64,000 bases of DNA, taken from assembly GCF_002954685.1 (NCBI RefSeq), contig NZ_MSCN01000001.1, forward strand, positions 897,600-961,599, given 5' to 3'. Source of the stretch: Polaribacter porphyrae. Lineage in GTDB: Bacteria; Bacteroidota; Bacteroidia; Flavobacteriales; Flavobacteriaceae. Positions 46,301-53,316 of the stretch are shown here, piece after piece (position 1 is the stretch's first letter; every line of letters starts with the position of its first letter). A program made the translations under genes and the position numbers. The notes beneath the pieces were generated by a model, which saw nothing but the letters and a program-made list of their open reading frames with translations, did no database searches and was not told where the DNA came from.

Positions 46301-47368
46301 GATAGTTATAACAACCCACCACTTGTAGTAATTTCAGAACCAGATGTAGATGTAAAAAGAGGATTCAAAATTGTAAAAACAAAGAAAATTAAAGTTAGAG
46401 GAAAAGCAACAGATAAAGATGGTATTTATGAGGTTCTAATTAACGGTATAGATGCACAAGTTTTTGAAGACGGTTCTTTTGTAGCGAATGTACCTTTAAA
46501 AATAGGTAGTAATGATCTTGTGGTTAAAGCCACTGATATTAAACAAGCATCATCAACCAAAACATTTAGAATAAAAAGAAAATCACCACAGGTAGATATT
46601 GTAAACCCGAATATAAATCCAAATGTAAATCCTGTTGCTAAACTAGATATTGGTTTTGGTAAATACTATGCTCTTTTAATTGGGGTTAGCGATTATAATG
46701 ATGCCAGTAATGTACCAGATTTAGAAGGTTTACCTACTAAAGATGCACAAGACTTAAAAAATGTATTGGTAAATAAATACAATTTTGAAAATGAGAATGT
46801 TATAATGCTCAACAATAGTCCAACAGAAAATCAAATATTGAGAGAGTTTGTAAAACTGAAGAAAAAGATAACTAATAAAGACAATGTTTTAATCTTTTAT
46901 GCAGGGCATGGTATTTACGATGAAGCCACAGAAACTGGTAGTTGGTTACCTTCTGATGCAGATCCTGAATATGGACTAAATATGATTAGTAATTCAACTA
47001 TAAAAGATTATATTAAAGGAATAAACTCCAAACATACACTACTAATCTCTGATGCCTGTTTTAGTGGATCAATCTTTAAAACAAGATCCTACAAAAATGC
47101 ACCTAAATCTATTACTAGAAAATTTGAATTGCCAAGTAGAAAGGCAATTACAAGCGGTACTTTAAAAACAGTACCAAATAAAAGTGTATTCTTAAAATAT
47201 TTAATAGATCGATTAAATAAAAATACATCACCGTATTTAACAGCTCGTAAAATATTTGATAATATAGAAGAGCCAGTAATGAATAATAGTAAGAATGTAC
47301 CTCAATATGGAACCATTCAAGAAGTAGGTGATGAAGGTGGAGATTTTATTTTTATCAGAAGAAACTAA
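43331..47368 (+). CDS. Secreted caspase-like protease with five LamG-like repeats
   Basis: 1345 residues with a signal peptide (LKLFILFLLFASSFTLVS). Five repeats of about 180 residues fill 25-205, 218-400, 418-597, 620-799 and 814-993. Each has the order W..., NGKYY..HKR..GG.., a long middle with YG..FG.K.., GSY.V, then FYIN, GD.LGF..Y..Q.I.VDY. They look like concanavalin-type (LamG/DUF1080-like) lectin domains. An Ig-like module follows at about 1000-1090. The caspase p20-like domain (1110-1345) has H1193 in FYAGHGIYDE and C1243 in ISDACFSGSIF. It probably binds surface glycans and cleaves proteins; the target is unknown. It is followed by an ECF sigma/anti-sigma pair. Confidence 0.88.
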   Translation: MKLKLFILFLLFASSFTLVSQNNYVYQEEFYNQGTWTKGNDDIRELKVNNGKYYFQHKKNEGSRHITTRSFTIDFNRNFEIETSILKVSGVQDYGMSFLFDYKDSNNYTEFGITSTGYYRVAETNSGTYRNIKSWTSSSSVKKGNYATNKLTIKKIGNRITFYVNNAYMYGMDFKSFKGNKLGFLLYKNQKVAIDYFRVKYTDVATTNTVTKNTNSKTILFEGFNNNDNQWSISNTENVRLAIENGNYNINHKRETGGWATTIKKYINTSRDYRITAQIKKSSGIQNNGYGITFGKKDNNNLNNFLVSGDGSFKVVKFDNGTKTTVKNWTKSSKIKTGNGVYNYLKIEKQGTAYKFFINSNLVHTSYSIKSYGDSMGFILYDRQAISVGYVNLAYIDSKGSTTIKKSTNSHVSKETIIFDGFTDNKNNWSTTKNQNIELDVKNGNYYINHKREKGGWSSTSKKYINTSRDFKILADIKKESGILNNGYGIVFGRKDSDNQNLFFINGNGSYSINKLKNGKNNYLKNWVASNSIRKGNGGYNVLKVVKVGSKLEYYINNVKVYTDYNPEFFGDRLGFIVYDRQKISVAYLSVGYLDKKSTVNYNKTNIDNIENYSYNNNGFQFSEQFINTNNPWFIGSDEKKDFKIKDGKYYLNHKRDEKGWATYLNNDIDTSKDFEIETKIDKISGKTNYGYGLIFGKKGSSDFRFYISSNGYYKVSRMIDNNEEVIQKWVTSSYVNTGNLKSNTLKVKKENGYYKFYINGSYVYQMEFENFFGNDLGYVVYNNQEIAVDYVRVKYLNQNKTVVRNNKILNLPLKENFLSNNNGWATDNVENYSSKVNNGKLTIHRKKEGGIFISKDVNINTNKDFIIETSISREKSGATGLYGLTFGRKNSSNEYTFLISTNGSYMFRKFDNNNYVKIIPFTPNKAVKTGISQKNKLKIVKSGKLLRFYINDKYLNEATFQEFYGNKIGFTAYHEQKIAVDYLNIKYQTDSYNNPPLVVISEPDVDVKRGFKIVKTKKIKVRGKATDKDGIYEVLINGIDAQVFEDGSFVANVPLKIGSNDLVVKATDIKQASSTKTFRIKRKSPQVDIVNPNINPNVNPVAKLDIGFGKYYALLIGVSDYNDASNVPDLEGLPTKDAQDLKNVLVNKYNFENENVIMLNNSPTENQILREFVKLKKKITNKDNVLIFYAGHGIYDEATETGSWLPSDADPEYGLNMISNSTIKDYIKGINSKHTLLISDACFSGSIFKTRSYKNAPKSITRKFELPSRKAITSGTLKTVPNKSVFLKYLIDRLNKNTSPYLTARKIFDNIEEPVMNNSKNVPQYGTIQEVGDEGGDFIFIRRN

Positions 47369-47396
47369 TCAAACTTCCAATTAAATTTAATACTTT

Positions 47397-47426
47397 AGCT
47401 CTTGAATCAATTATGAATCAAGAGCT
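47397..47426 (+). promoter_or_regulatory. Stem-loop enclosing the sigma factor start codon
   Basis: AGCTCTTGA (47397-47405) and TCAAGAGCT (47418-47426) form a 9-bp perfect stem; the ATG of the sigma gene (47413-47415) lies in the 12-base loop, and TTTTAATTTT follows. It could act as a terminator for the caspase transcript or hide the sigma start. Confidence 0.6.
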
Positions 47427-47943
47427 TTTAATTTTACAGTTTCAAAAAAAGGATGTTAAGGCCTACGAAAAACTATATAACATGTATTGTGATAGTATTT
47501 CTGGTGTTATCAATAACATTGTTAAAAATGATGCTGTAACCCAAGAAATTACTCAAGATGTATTCATAAAAGCTTGGAATAAGGCAGATACTTACTCTTC
47601 TAAAAAAGGTCGTTTTTTCACTTGGTTGCTTAATATAGCTAGGAATGCTGCTATAGATTATACTCGATCTAAAAAATTTAAACAAAAAAAGCAAAACCTT
47701 AATGCAGATTTTTTCGTAGATATATTAGAGAGCACTAAAAGTTTAGATAGTGAAACAAATACAATTGGCTTAAAAGAGTTTGTTACCAAACTAGGCGATA
47801 CTTGTAAATCTGTAATTGAACTATTATACTTTAAAGGATTTACTCAAAAGGAAACATCAGAAGAATTAGACATGCCTTTAGGCACAGTAAAAACAAGAAA
47901 TAGAACTTGTATAGGCGAATTAAGAACTATGCTTGGCGTTTAA
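47413..47943 (+). CDS. ECF-type RNA polymerase sigma factor
   Basis: 176 residues. Region 2 is seen as FQKKDVKAYEKLYNMYCDSISGVINNIV, AVTQEITQDVFIKAWNKADTY and GRFFTWLLNIARNAAIDYTR; region 4 as VIELLYFKGFTQKETSEELDMPLGTVKTRNRTCIGEL. Region 1.1 and region 3 are absent, as in group 4 sigma factors. It lies 44 bases after the caspase-like gene and is followed three bases later by the anti-sigma gene. Its regulon probably includes this operon (inference). Confidence 0.94.
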   Translation: MNQELLILQFQKKDVKAYEKLYNMYCDSISGVINNIVKNDAVTQEITQDVFIKAWNKADTYSSKKGRFFTWLLNIARNAAIDYTRSKKFKQKKQNLNADFFVDILESTKSLDSETNTIGLKEFVTKLGDTCKSVIELLYFKGFTQKETSEELDMPLGTVKTRNRTCIGELRTMLGV

Positions 47944-47946
47944 AAA

Positions 47947-48729
47947 ATGGATAGTAAAAATTACATAGCATCTGGAATACTGGAACTTTATGTTGCAGGT
48001 GTACTTTCTGAAAAAGAAAATCAGGAAGTATATGAAGCTATGCAAAAATATCCTGAAGTAAAAGCAGAAGTTATATCCATTGAAAATGCAATTGTACAAT
48101 TAACTAAAGCTTCAAAAACTGATAGCCCCTACTCTTTTGCGGATGTGCAAAATCAGTTAAAAACTGATGAACCAAAAGTAATACCAATTGCGAAACCAAA
48201 AACGAATTGGATACAATACTCTGGTTGGGCAGCTTCTTTATTAATCGGTTCTATCTTAATTTGGACACTTTCTCAAAACAACCAATTAAAAGAGCAAGTT
48301 GCTACAGAAAGACAACAATTAGAAGCACAAATAGATAGTGCTTCAACCAATTTAGCTGCAGCAGAAAAACTAATTGAAGTTTTTAGAGATAAAGACATAA
48401 TCTCTGTGCCATTAGCAGGTCAGAAAGTATCACCAACATCGTACGCAAAAGTATATTGGGACAAAAAAACAAATTCTATATATCTAGATGCTAAAGGTCT
48501 ACCAGAGCCACCAAAAGGAAAAGTATATCAGGTTTGGTCTTTAAAATTAAGTCCATTAACACCAACAAGTTTAGGTATTTTAGACACTTTTACAGCAGAT
48601 GCTAATAAAATTTTTACCATCACAAATGCTAACGAATCTGAAGCATTTGGTATTACTCTAGAACCAGCAGGTGGTAGCAAATCACCAACTCTAGAGCAAT
48701 TATATACTTTAGGTACTGTATCTTCTTAA
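47947..48729 (+). CDS. RskA-like anti-sigma factor
   Basis: 260 residues with an N-terminal cytoplasmic anti-sigma region (IASGILELYVAGVLSEKENQEVYEAMQ, a zinc-free helical pattern), one membrane helix (YSGWAASLLIGSILIWTL, about 92-109), a coiled-coil segment (QLKEQVATERQQLEAQIDSA) and a periplasmic RskA domain (about 145-260; YAKVYWDKKTNSIYLDAKGLPEPPKGKVYQVWSL). It should hold the preceding sigma factor at the membrane and release it on an envelope signal, probably by proteolysis. Confidence 0.92.
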   Translation: MDSKNYIASGILELYVAGVLSEKENQEVYEAMQKYPEVKAEVISIENAIVQLTKASKTDSPYSFADVQNQLKTDEPKVIPIAKPKTNWIQYSGWAASLLIGSILIWTLSQNNQLKEQVATERQQLEAQIDSASTNLAAAEKLIEVFRDKDIISVPLAGQKVSPTSYAKVYWDKKTNSIYLDAKGLPEPPKGKVYQVWSLKLSPLTPTSLGILDTFTADANKIFTITNANESEAFGITLEPAGGSKSPTLEQLYTLGTVSS

Positions 48730-48849
48730 AAATATTTTTAACTTTATTCCAATAGTACAAATGACTTATTTGAAATGATAAGTATTTATTTTTAATATAA
48801 ACCTATCTAAATTAAAAAATTTATACCTAACTCAAATTTATTACAATAA

Positions 48850-48879
48850 AAAAGCATCAATATTTATATTGATGCTTTT
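48850..48879. terminator. Bidirectional terminator between anti-sigma and SPFH fragment
   Basis: AAAAGCATCAATA (48850-48862) and TATTGATGCTTTT (48867-48879), a 13-bp perfect stem with a 4-base loop. It serves the sigma operon on the plus strand and lies three bases after the minus-strand stop of the SPFH fragment. Confidence 0.88.
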
Positions 48880-48881
48880 CC

Positions 48882-49124
48882 TTACTTATTCACAGCAAAA
48901 ATTTCTTTTAACTGCTTTACCATGTTACCATTACCAGAAATAGTAATCTCGCCAATTTTATCAGCGATTTTTTCTACATACTCCATTTCTTTTAACTTGA
49001 ACAACATTTCATTGTCTTCCATTAATTTGGCAGTATTTAACAAACTTCTAGTAGAAGCTGTTTCCTCTCTTCTAGTAATTACATTGGCTTGTGCTTGCTT
49101 CTGCGCAATTAAAACTTGATTCAT
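48882..49124 (-). pseudogene. C-terminal fragment of an SPFH/slipin-type protein
   Basis: 80 residues, NQVLIAQKQAQANVITRREETASTRSLLNTAKLMEDNEMLFKLKEMEYVEKIADKIGEI... This matches the end of SPFH/band-7 (slipin-like) proteins, whose N-terminal membrane segment and SPFH domain (roughly 200 residues) should come first. Upstream on its strand there is only the structured element and rtcB, so the N-terminal part is missing. It has an ATG and a terminator and might be expressed as a small helical protein, but truncation is the simpler view. Confidence 0.65.
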
Positions 49125-49130
49125 AATGTT

Positions 49131-49321
49131 GCGTTAGGGATTGAAACGACATCCTTTTTTATTGCTTTTAAATTAGCGTCATTGCGAATGAAATGAAGCA
49201 ATCTTTTTCTAAATAGAGATTGCCACAGTTTACTTGAGGTAAACTTCGCAATGACACCAAAAAAAGATATAGTGTAAAGCCCGACTTTGGTCCTGAATGC
49301 CTTCAGGATAAAGGAACGCCC
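49131..49321 (-). ncRNA. Structured flavobacterial intergenic element
   Basis: Read on the minus strand: GGGCGTTCC, hairpin TCCTGAA-GGCA-TTCAGGA (49307-49291 region), GTCGGGCTTTACACTATATC, a T run, an insert, an A run, GGATGTCGTTTCAATCCC and TAACGC at the 3' end. The T and A runs can pair, as can the outer GCGTT and AACGC. This order of blocks recurs between genes in many Flavobacteriia and may be the Flavo-1 RNA motif (from memory, not verified). It starts 6 bases after the rtcB stop and ends just before the SPFH fragment. The insert is the palindrome at 49178-49255. Confidence 0.5.
49178..49255. repeat. Palindromic repeat nested in structured element
   Basis: 78 bp, GTCATTGCGAATG to TTCGCAATGAC, with AGCAATCT/AGATTGC and GTTTAC/GTAAAC pairs; the most perfect copy of the family in this window. 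It lies exactly between the T-run and A-run arms of the structured element. Confidence 0.9.
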
Positions 49322-49326
49322 AAATA

Positions 49327-50718
49327 TTACTTATCCATTCTTACAATTTTTGGTGTAAATGTGCCTAACACCTCTACCAGTTCTTGCTGATTTGCCATCA
49401 CTTTTTTAATGTCTTTATACGCCATTGGTGCTTCATCAATTCCACCTCCAATTAGTGTAACATCGTTCATTTTTAACTGATGTTTGATATCACTTTTTGT
49501 AAACTTTTCTTTACACTTTCTGCGAGAATGTTTTCTACCTGCTCCATGTGAAGCCGATTGCAAACTCGCTGAATTTCCCAAACCACGAACGATAAAACCT
49601 GGTGCTGTCATAGAGCCTGGAATGATACCCAACTCCTTCTTTTTTGCTGGTGTTGCTCCTTTTCTATGCACAATGCATTCTTTACCATTTACGTTTTCTT
49701 TCCAAGCAAAATTGTGATGATTCTCAATTTTTGCTACAGGTTTTGAACCTATTAATTTTGCAATTCTTGAGTGAATATCATCGTGACAAGCTTTGGCATA
49801 ATCGCCTGCTAAATTCATTGCTTGCCAATATTCTTGACCATCGTGCGTATTTAAATCTAACCAAGCCAAATGCTGCACATTTTTTGGTAAATGGCATTGT
49901 TTTGTTGCCAAATACGTGTAATGTTTTGCAATATTTGCGCCCAAACCTCGTGAACCACTGTGTGATAAAACCCCTATATATTCGCCAGTTTGCAATCCGA
50001 ATTCATTGTTGTTTTCTGTGATAGCAACTGTACCAAATTCTACAAAATGATTTCCACTACCTGAAGTTCCTAATTGTTTATACGCTTTGTCTTTTAAGCG
50101 TTTTATCAACGGAATTTCTGTAAACTCATCTCTATAAAATATTTCGTTATCGTGCTTTTTGGAGTGTGTTTCATACATTCCAAATTTGGTATGATCTTTT
50201 AAAATATTTTCAAATTGATGTTGTTTTCCTTTCAAAAATGAAACCGGAATTGGATAAACCGTCAAACACATTCTACAACCAATATCTACACCTACTCCAT
50301 AAGGAATTACTGCATTATCTGTGGCTAAAACTCCGCCAATTGGCAAACCATAACCATAATGTGCGTCTGGCATTAAAGCACCTTGCACAGCAATGGGTAA
50401 TTTTAAAACATCATACAATTGATACTTTGCTTGTTCGTCAATTTCATTTTCGCCATAAATAGAAAATGGAACTCTAGTGTTTTTTAATTGATGCATTTTT
50501 ACTTCAACTGGTTTTACCAAACCTTCTGCAACTTTTCCCCAAATGGCATTTCCTTGAAACTTTTCTGGAGCTAATAAAACTTCTTTGGCTTCTTCTAAAA
50601 TGCGCTCTTTCGCTTCTCTTTTTCTGTATCTATTAATTTGCCCTAAAGCAATATTGATACTATTATTCTTTGGAAAGCCTAATTTTATTAGGTCTTTTCC
50701 TTTTAATTTATTTCCCAT
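49327..50718 (-). CDS. rtcB: RtcB family RNA ligase
   Basis: 463 residues. It joins RNA 3'-phosphate or cyclic phosphate ends to 5'-OH using GTP and Mn. The metal and nucleotide-binding motifs are present: MPDAHYGYGLPIGGVLA, GVDIGCRMC, GTSGSGNHFVEFG, SHSGSRGLGANIAKHY, and the guanylylated histidine region SHGAGRKHSRRK. In bacteria it acts in RNA repair. The archease partner is not beside it. It lies alone between the structured element and a long spacer. Confidence 0.95.
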   Translation of the reverse strand: MGNKLKGKDLIKLGFPKNNSINIALGQINRYRKREAKERILEEAKEVLLAPEKFQGNAIWGKVAEGLVKPVEVKMHQLKNTRVPFSIYGENEIDEQAKYQLYDVLKLPIAVQGALMPDAHYGYGLPIGGVLATDNAVIPYGVGVDIGCRMCLTVYPIPVSFLKGKQHQFENILKDHTKFGMYETHSKKHDNEIFYRDEFTEIPLIKRLKDKAYKQLGTSGSGNHFVEFGTVAITENNNEFGLQTGEYIGVLSHSGSRGLGANIAKHYTYLATKQCHLPKNVQHLAWLDLNTHDGQEYWQAMNLAGDYAKACHDDIHSRIAKLIGSKPVAKIENHHNFAWKENVNGKECIVHRKGATPAKKKELGIIPGSMTAPGFIVRGLGNSASLQSASHGAGRKHSRRKCKEKFTKSDIKHQLKMNDVTLIGGGIDEAPMAYKDIKKVMANQQELVEVLGTFTPKIVRMDK

Positions 50719-51222
50719 GATTTTAAATTGAGATGTACAATTCTATAGAACTCAACTTTTGATTGATTCTATAACTCTTAATTTTTAATTCGGAAAATCT
50801 TTAGGAAATGACCATAAAAAAATCCGAAATTTTACAACTTCGGACTTTTCATATATAATAGAATAATGCTATTTGTATTTGTGAAAGTCGCGAAGTAAAC
50901 AAGAAACAAAACCTAGTTCTGTTTGTATGCTTTTGTTTAATAGATATTTGAACATTTTACTTCGTTTTTTTAGGCTGAACTTGTTTCAGCATCTGTTATT
51001 ATTTGTTGCTTAATTGCGATGCAAACCTAAAACGTATTTTTGAATTACACAAATAAAATTTTAATTTATTTTTCTGATAATCAATGTTTTAAATAAAAAA
51101 TAGACAATAAATTTCCTATCTGCTTTTTAGCAGAGTATGAATTTTGAGGTAACCCTTTGATTTTGTGATATGTTTTTAAAAACTACACTTTGTATTGGCA
51201 TCTAAATTATTTTCAAAAAAAA

Positions 51223-51248
51223 CGTCCAAAAAAATGAATTTTTGGACG
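51223..51248 (-). terminator. Orphan hairpin, minus-strand terminator shape
   Basis: CGTCCAAAAA (51223-51232) and TTTTTGGACG (51239-51248) form a 10-bp perfect stem with a 6-base loop. The minus strand then has a run of eight T. No minus-strand gene precedes it within 240 bases. Confidence 0.55.
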
Positions 51249-51449
51249 CTCTTGCTACTTTTTATAATTTCTAATCTAGAATATACACTGAAACAGTCGC
51301 AAAATGCGTCCTTTTTTATGTTCTTTATATATATTCATAGATTTAATTTTATATTCTTTGTTAATAGTACATTGCAAATATGCATGATTTTATAGCTATT
51401 ATCCAAACTTCATCAGAAAAAAACTATATTTCTTTCTAAAAAGATTTAA

Positions 51450-51457
51450 TACATTTG
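51450..51457 (+). promoter_or_regulatory. -7 box for PG-binding protein gene
   Basis: TACATTTG, an exact TAnnTTTG match, 31 bases before the start at 51489. The -33 partner is weak (TTTC around 51429). Confidence 0.5.
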
Positions 51458-51488
51458 CTTTAACTGTTTAATTACAATCCCAACTATA

Positions 51489-52139
51489 ATGAAACAACTT
51501 ATCATATTTTTACTTTTAGTTATCATTTTTATAATCGGTTATGGAAAATATAGTAACTACAAAAGGTATAATTCACCTGAAGTTGATTATAAAGCAAAAA
51601 AAGCTATTGACGTAAACTATCACAATAAAGAAATATTATTTAATTATTATGAATCAATTGAAGATTTAAACAGTTACATAATGTTGAAATGGACTGTAAA
51701 TGGCATTGATGTGAGAACTCCTGAAGATGATGATACAGCTACAGAAAATGCTGTTAAAAATTATTCTAAAAAGCTAGGCAAGATACAGTTTTACGAAACT
51801 CTATTAAACAAATCTTTACAGCTAAAAGAGCAAGGTTTAACTAATAAAGAAATTAAGTTTTTGGAAGATAATGGAATAGAATTAGCTACTTACAAAAAAA
51901 ACCAAAGAGTTGAAAAGATAAAAAAGTTATTCAACTCTAACGTAAAGTTATATAATGGCTCTAAAAACGCTATTATTTATGAAGTCCAAAAAGAGTTAAA
52001 TAAAAAAGGTCAAGAAATTACTATTGATGGTGTTTATAGAATTGAAACTTTTAATGCTATTAAGAAATTTGAAACTGATAATAATCTACTTGCTGACGGA
52101 TATTTAGATGACTTAACACTTGAATTGTTGTTTCAGTAA
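51489..52139 (+). CDS. Membrane-anchored peptidoglycan-binding protein
   Basis: 216 residues: an N-terminal membrane helix (LIIFLLLVIIFIIGYGKY), a mostly helical middle with no known family (about 25-145) and a C-terminal PG_binding_1-type three-helix domain (about 150-216; NAIIYEVQKELNKKGQEITIDGVYRIETFNAIKKFETDNNLLADGYLDDLTLELL). It probably contacts the cell wall from the inner membrane. It converges on menE, 62 bases away. Confidence 0.8.
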   Translation: MKQLIIFLLLVIIFIIGYGKYSNYKRYNSPEVDYKAKKAIDVNYHNKEILFNYYESIEDLNSYIMLKWTVNGIDVRTPEDDDTATENAVKNYSKKLGKIQFYETLLNKSLQLKEQGLTNKEIKFLEDNGIELATYKKNQRVEKIKKLFNSNVKLYNGSKNAIIYEVQKELNKKGQEITIDGVYRIETFNAIKKFETDNNLLADGYLDDLTLELLFQ

Positions 52140-52200
52140 ACTTATTAACTAAAAATAATAATTTATTGAACACTCTATTTTTAAAAGTGAAAACACCTTT

Positions 52201-53316
52201 TTATTTAGCGAATATTTTTTGAAGTGTTTTGATTCTTTGAATTTTGCCAGTTTTAGTTTCTATGAAATGCTTTGCGAAATAGATTTCTTTAGGTTTTTCG
52301 AATTTTGATAGTGAATTTAAATTTCTAATTTTGTTTAAAAGAGATTTCTCTTCTATGCTTGAAATGACATCTTCCAAAATTAAAACCAATTTCTCACCTA
52401 ATTTTTCGTCTTTAATTCCTACCACAAAAAATCGATTTTTAATTATTTTTATTAGCTTTTCTTCAATTAATTCTGGATGTAGCTTTACACCCCCAGAATT
52501 AATTACATTATCAAAACGTCCTAGCCATTTGAAATGCGTATCTGACACGAGTTCTATAACGTCGTTGGTAAACAAAACTTGTTCTGCTACTTTTGGTGCA
52601 TCAATAACCAAACAATTTCTTTGATCTTTGTAGATTTTTACATTTGGTAATGTTTGATAAAATGAGACTAAATCAACTTTATTTTTTTCAGATTTCTCTA
52701 TTTTAGATGATGTAAAAACTTTGTTGTTATTAAGTTGTTTAGCTGCAATGTGAGTAATAGTTTCTGTCATACCATAGGTAGCAAAAATAGCACAACCACT
52801 ATTTTGAATTTTTGCTTGTAATTCTTTAGAAACTACTCCTCCACCTACAATCAATTTTTTGATAAAATGTAATTTGTCTATTGAATTTTCTAATTGTAAT
52901 GGCACCATCGCAGAAAAATCATATTCCTTTTTAATATTCTCTAAAGGACTAGAATTCGCATCAATAATATCTAAATGCCAACCTAAAGTCAAAGCTCTTA
53001 TTAGCATCATTTTACCTGCTATATATTCTATTGGTAAACACAATAAGGCTTTTGTATGCTGTTGAACATCAAAGTACTTTCCTGTTGCTAGAGCAGAGTT
53101 TATCATCTGTTTTTTTTGCAATACTATCGATTTTGGTGTGCCAGTAGAACCTGATGTTTTTACTAAAATACTATCTTTATCAGAAAACCAATTTTCTAAA
53201 AAATGATGAATATCAGTAGCAAAATTGAGAGTATAAGTCAGAATTTGATCAACTGACAAAAAGGAACGCCCATTTAATTGAAAACTTTTATGAAATTTAT
53301 TATGCTCCAATTTCAT
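52201..53316 (-). CDS. menE: o-Succinylbenzoate-CoA ligase
   Basis: 371 residues, AMP-binding acyl-CoA synthetase of the short MenE type. The P-loop-like motif is SILVKTSGSTGTPKSIVLQKK, followed by FATYGMTETITHIA, FKWLGRFDNVINSGGVKLHPELIEE and the catalytic lysine in FIETKTGKIQRIKTL. It activates o-succinylbenzoate in menaquinone synthesis. It is the last gene of the minus-strand run with menA and menC, and its start overlaps the CPBP stop by 17 bases, so the three men genes are probably co-expressed. Confidence 0.92.
   Translation of the reverse strand: MKLEHNKFHKSFQLNGRSFLSVDQILTYTLNFATDIHHFLENWFSDKDSILVKTSGSTGTPKSIVLQKKQMINSALATGKYFDVQQHTKALLCLPIEYIAGKMMLIRALTLGWHLDIIDANSSPLENIKKEYDFSAMVPLQLENSIDKLHFIKKLIVGGGVVSKELQAKIQNSGCAIFATYGMTETITHIAAKQLNNNKVFTSSKIEKSEKNKVDLVSFYQTLPNVKIYKDQRNCLVIDAPKVAEQVLFTNDVIELVSDTHFKWLGRFDNVINSGGVKLHPELIEEKLIKIIKNRFFVVGIKDEKLGEKLVLILEDVISSIEEKSLLNKIRNLNSLSKFEKPKEIYFAKHFIETKTGKIQRIKTLQKIFAK

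Larger units (their letters stand above)
50719..51488. other. Long spacer with hairpins between rtcB and PG-binding gene
   Basis: 770 bases without a convincing gene. It contains TCCGAA (50823-50828)/TTCGGA (50839-50844), GCTGAAC (near 50973)/GTTTCAGC, and the strong stem at 51223-51248. A 66-codon frame at 51195-51395 starts with TTG, runs through that hairpin and is not supported. Confidence 0.5.

Noticed and set aside
41846-47368. Type III CRISPR-linked caspase system (CASP-sigma type)
   Set aside because: A caspase with a sigma factor recalls that system, but there is no CRISPR array, no Cas gene, and both proteases have signal peptides, so they act outside the cytoplasm.
51195-51395. 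66-codon plus-strand frame before the PG-binding gene
   Set aside because: It starts with TTG, runs through a strong hairpin, has low-complexity hydrophobic content and no family pattern.
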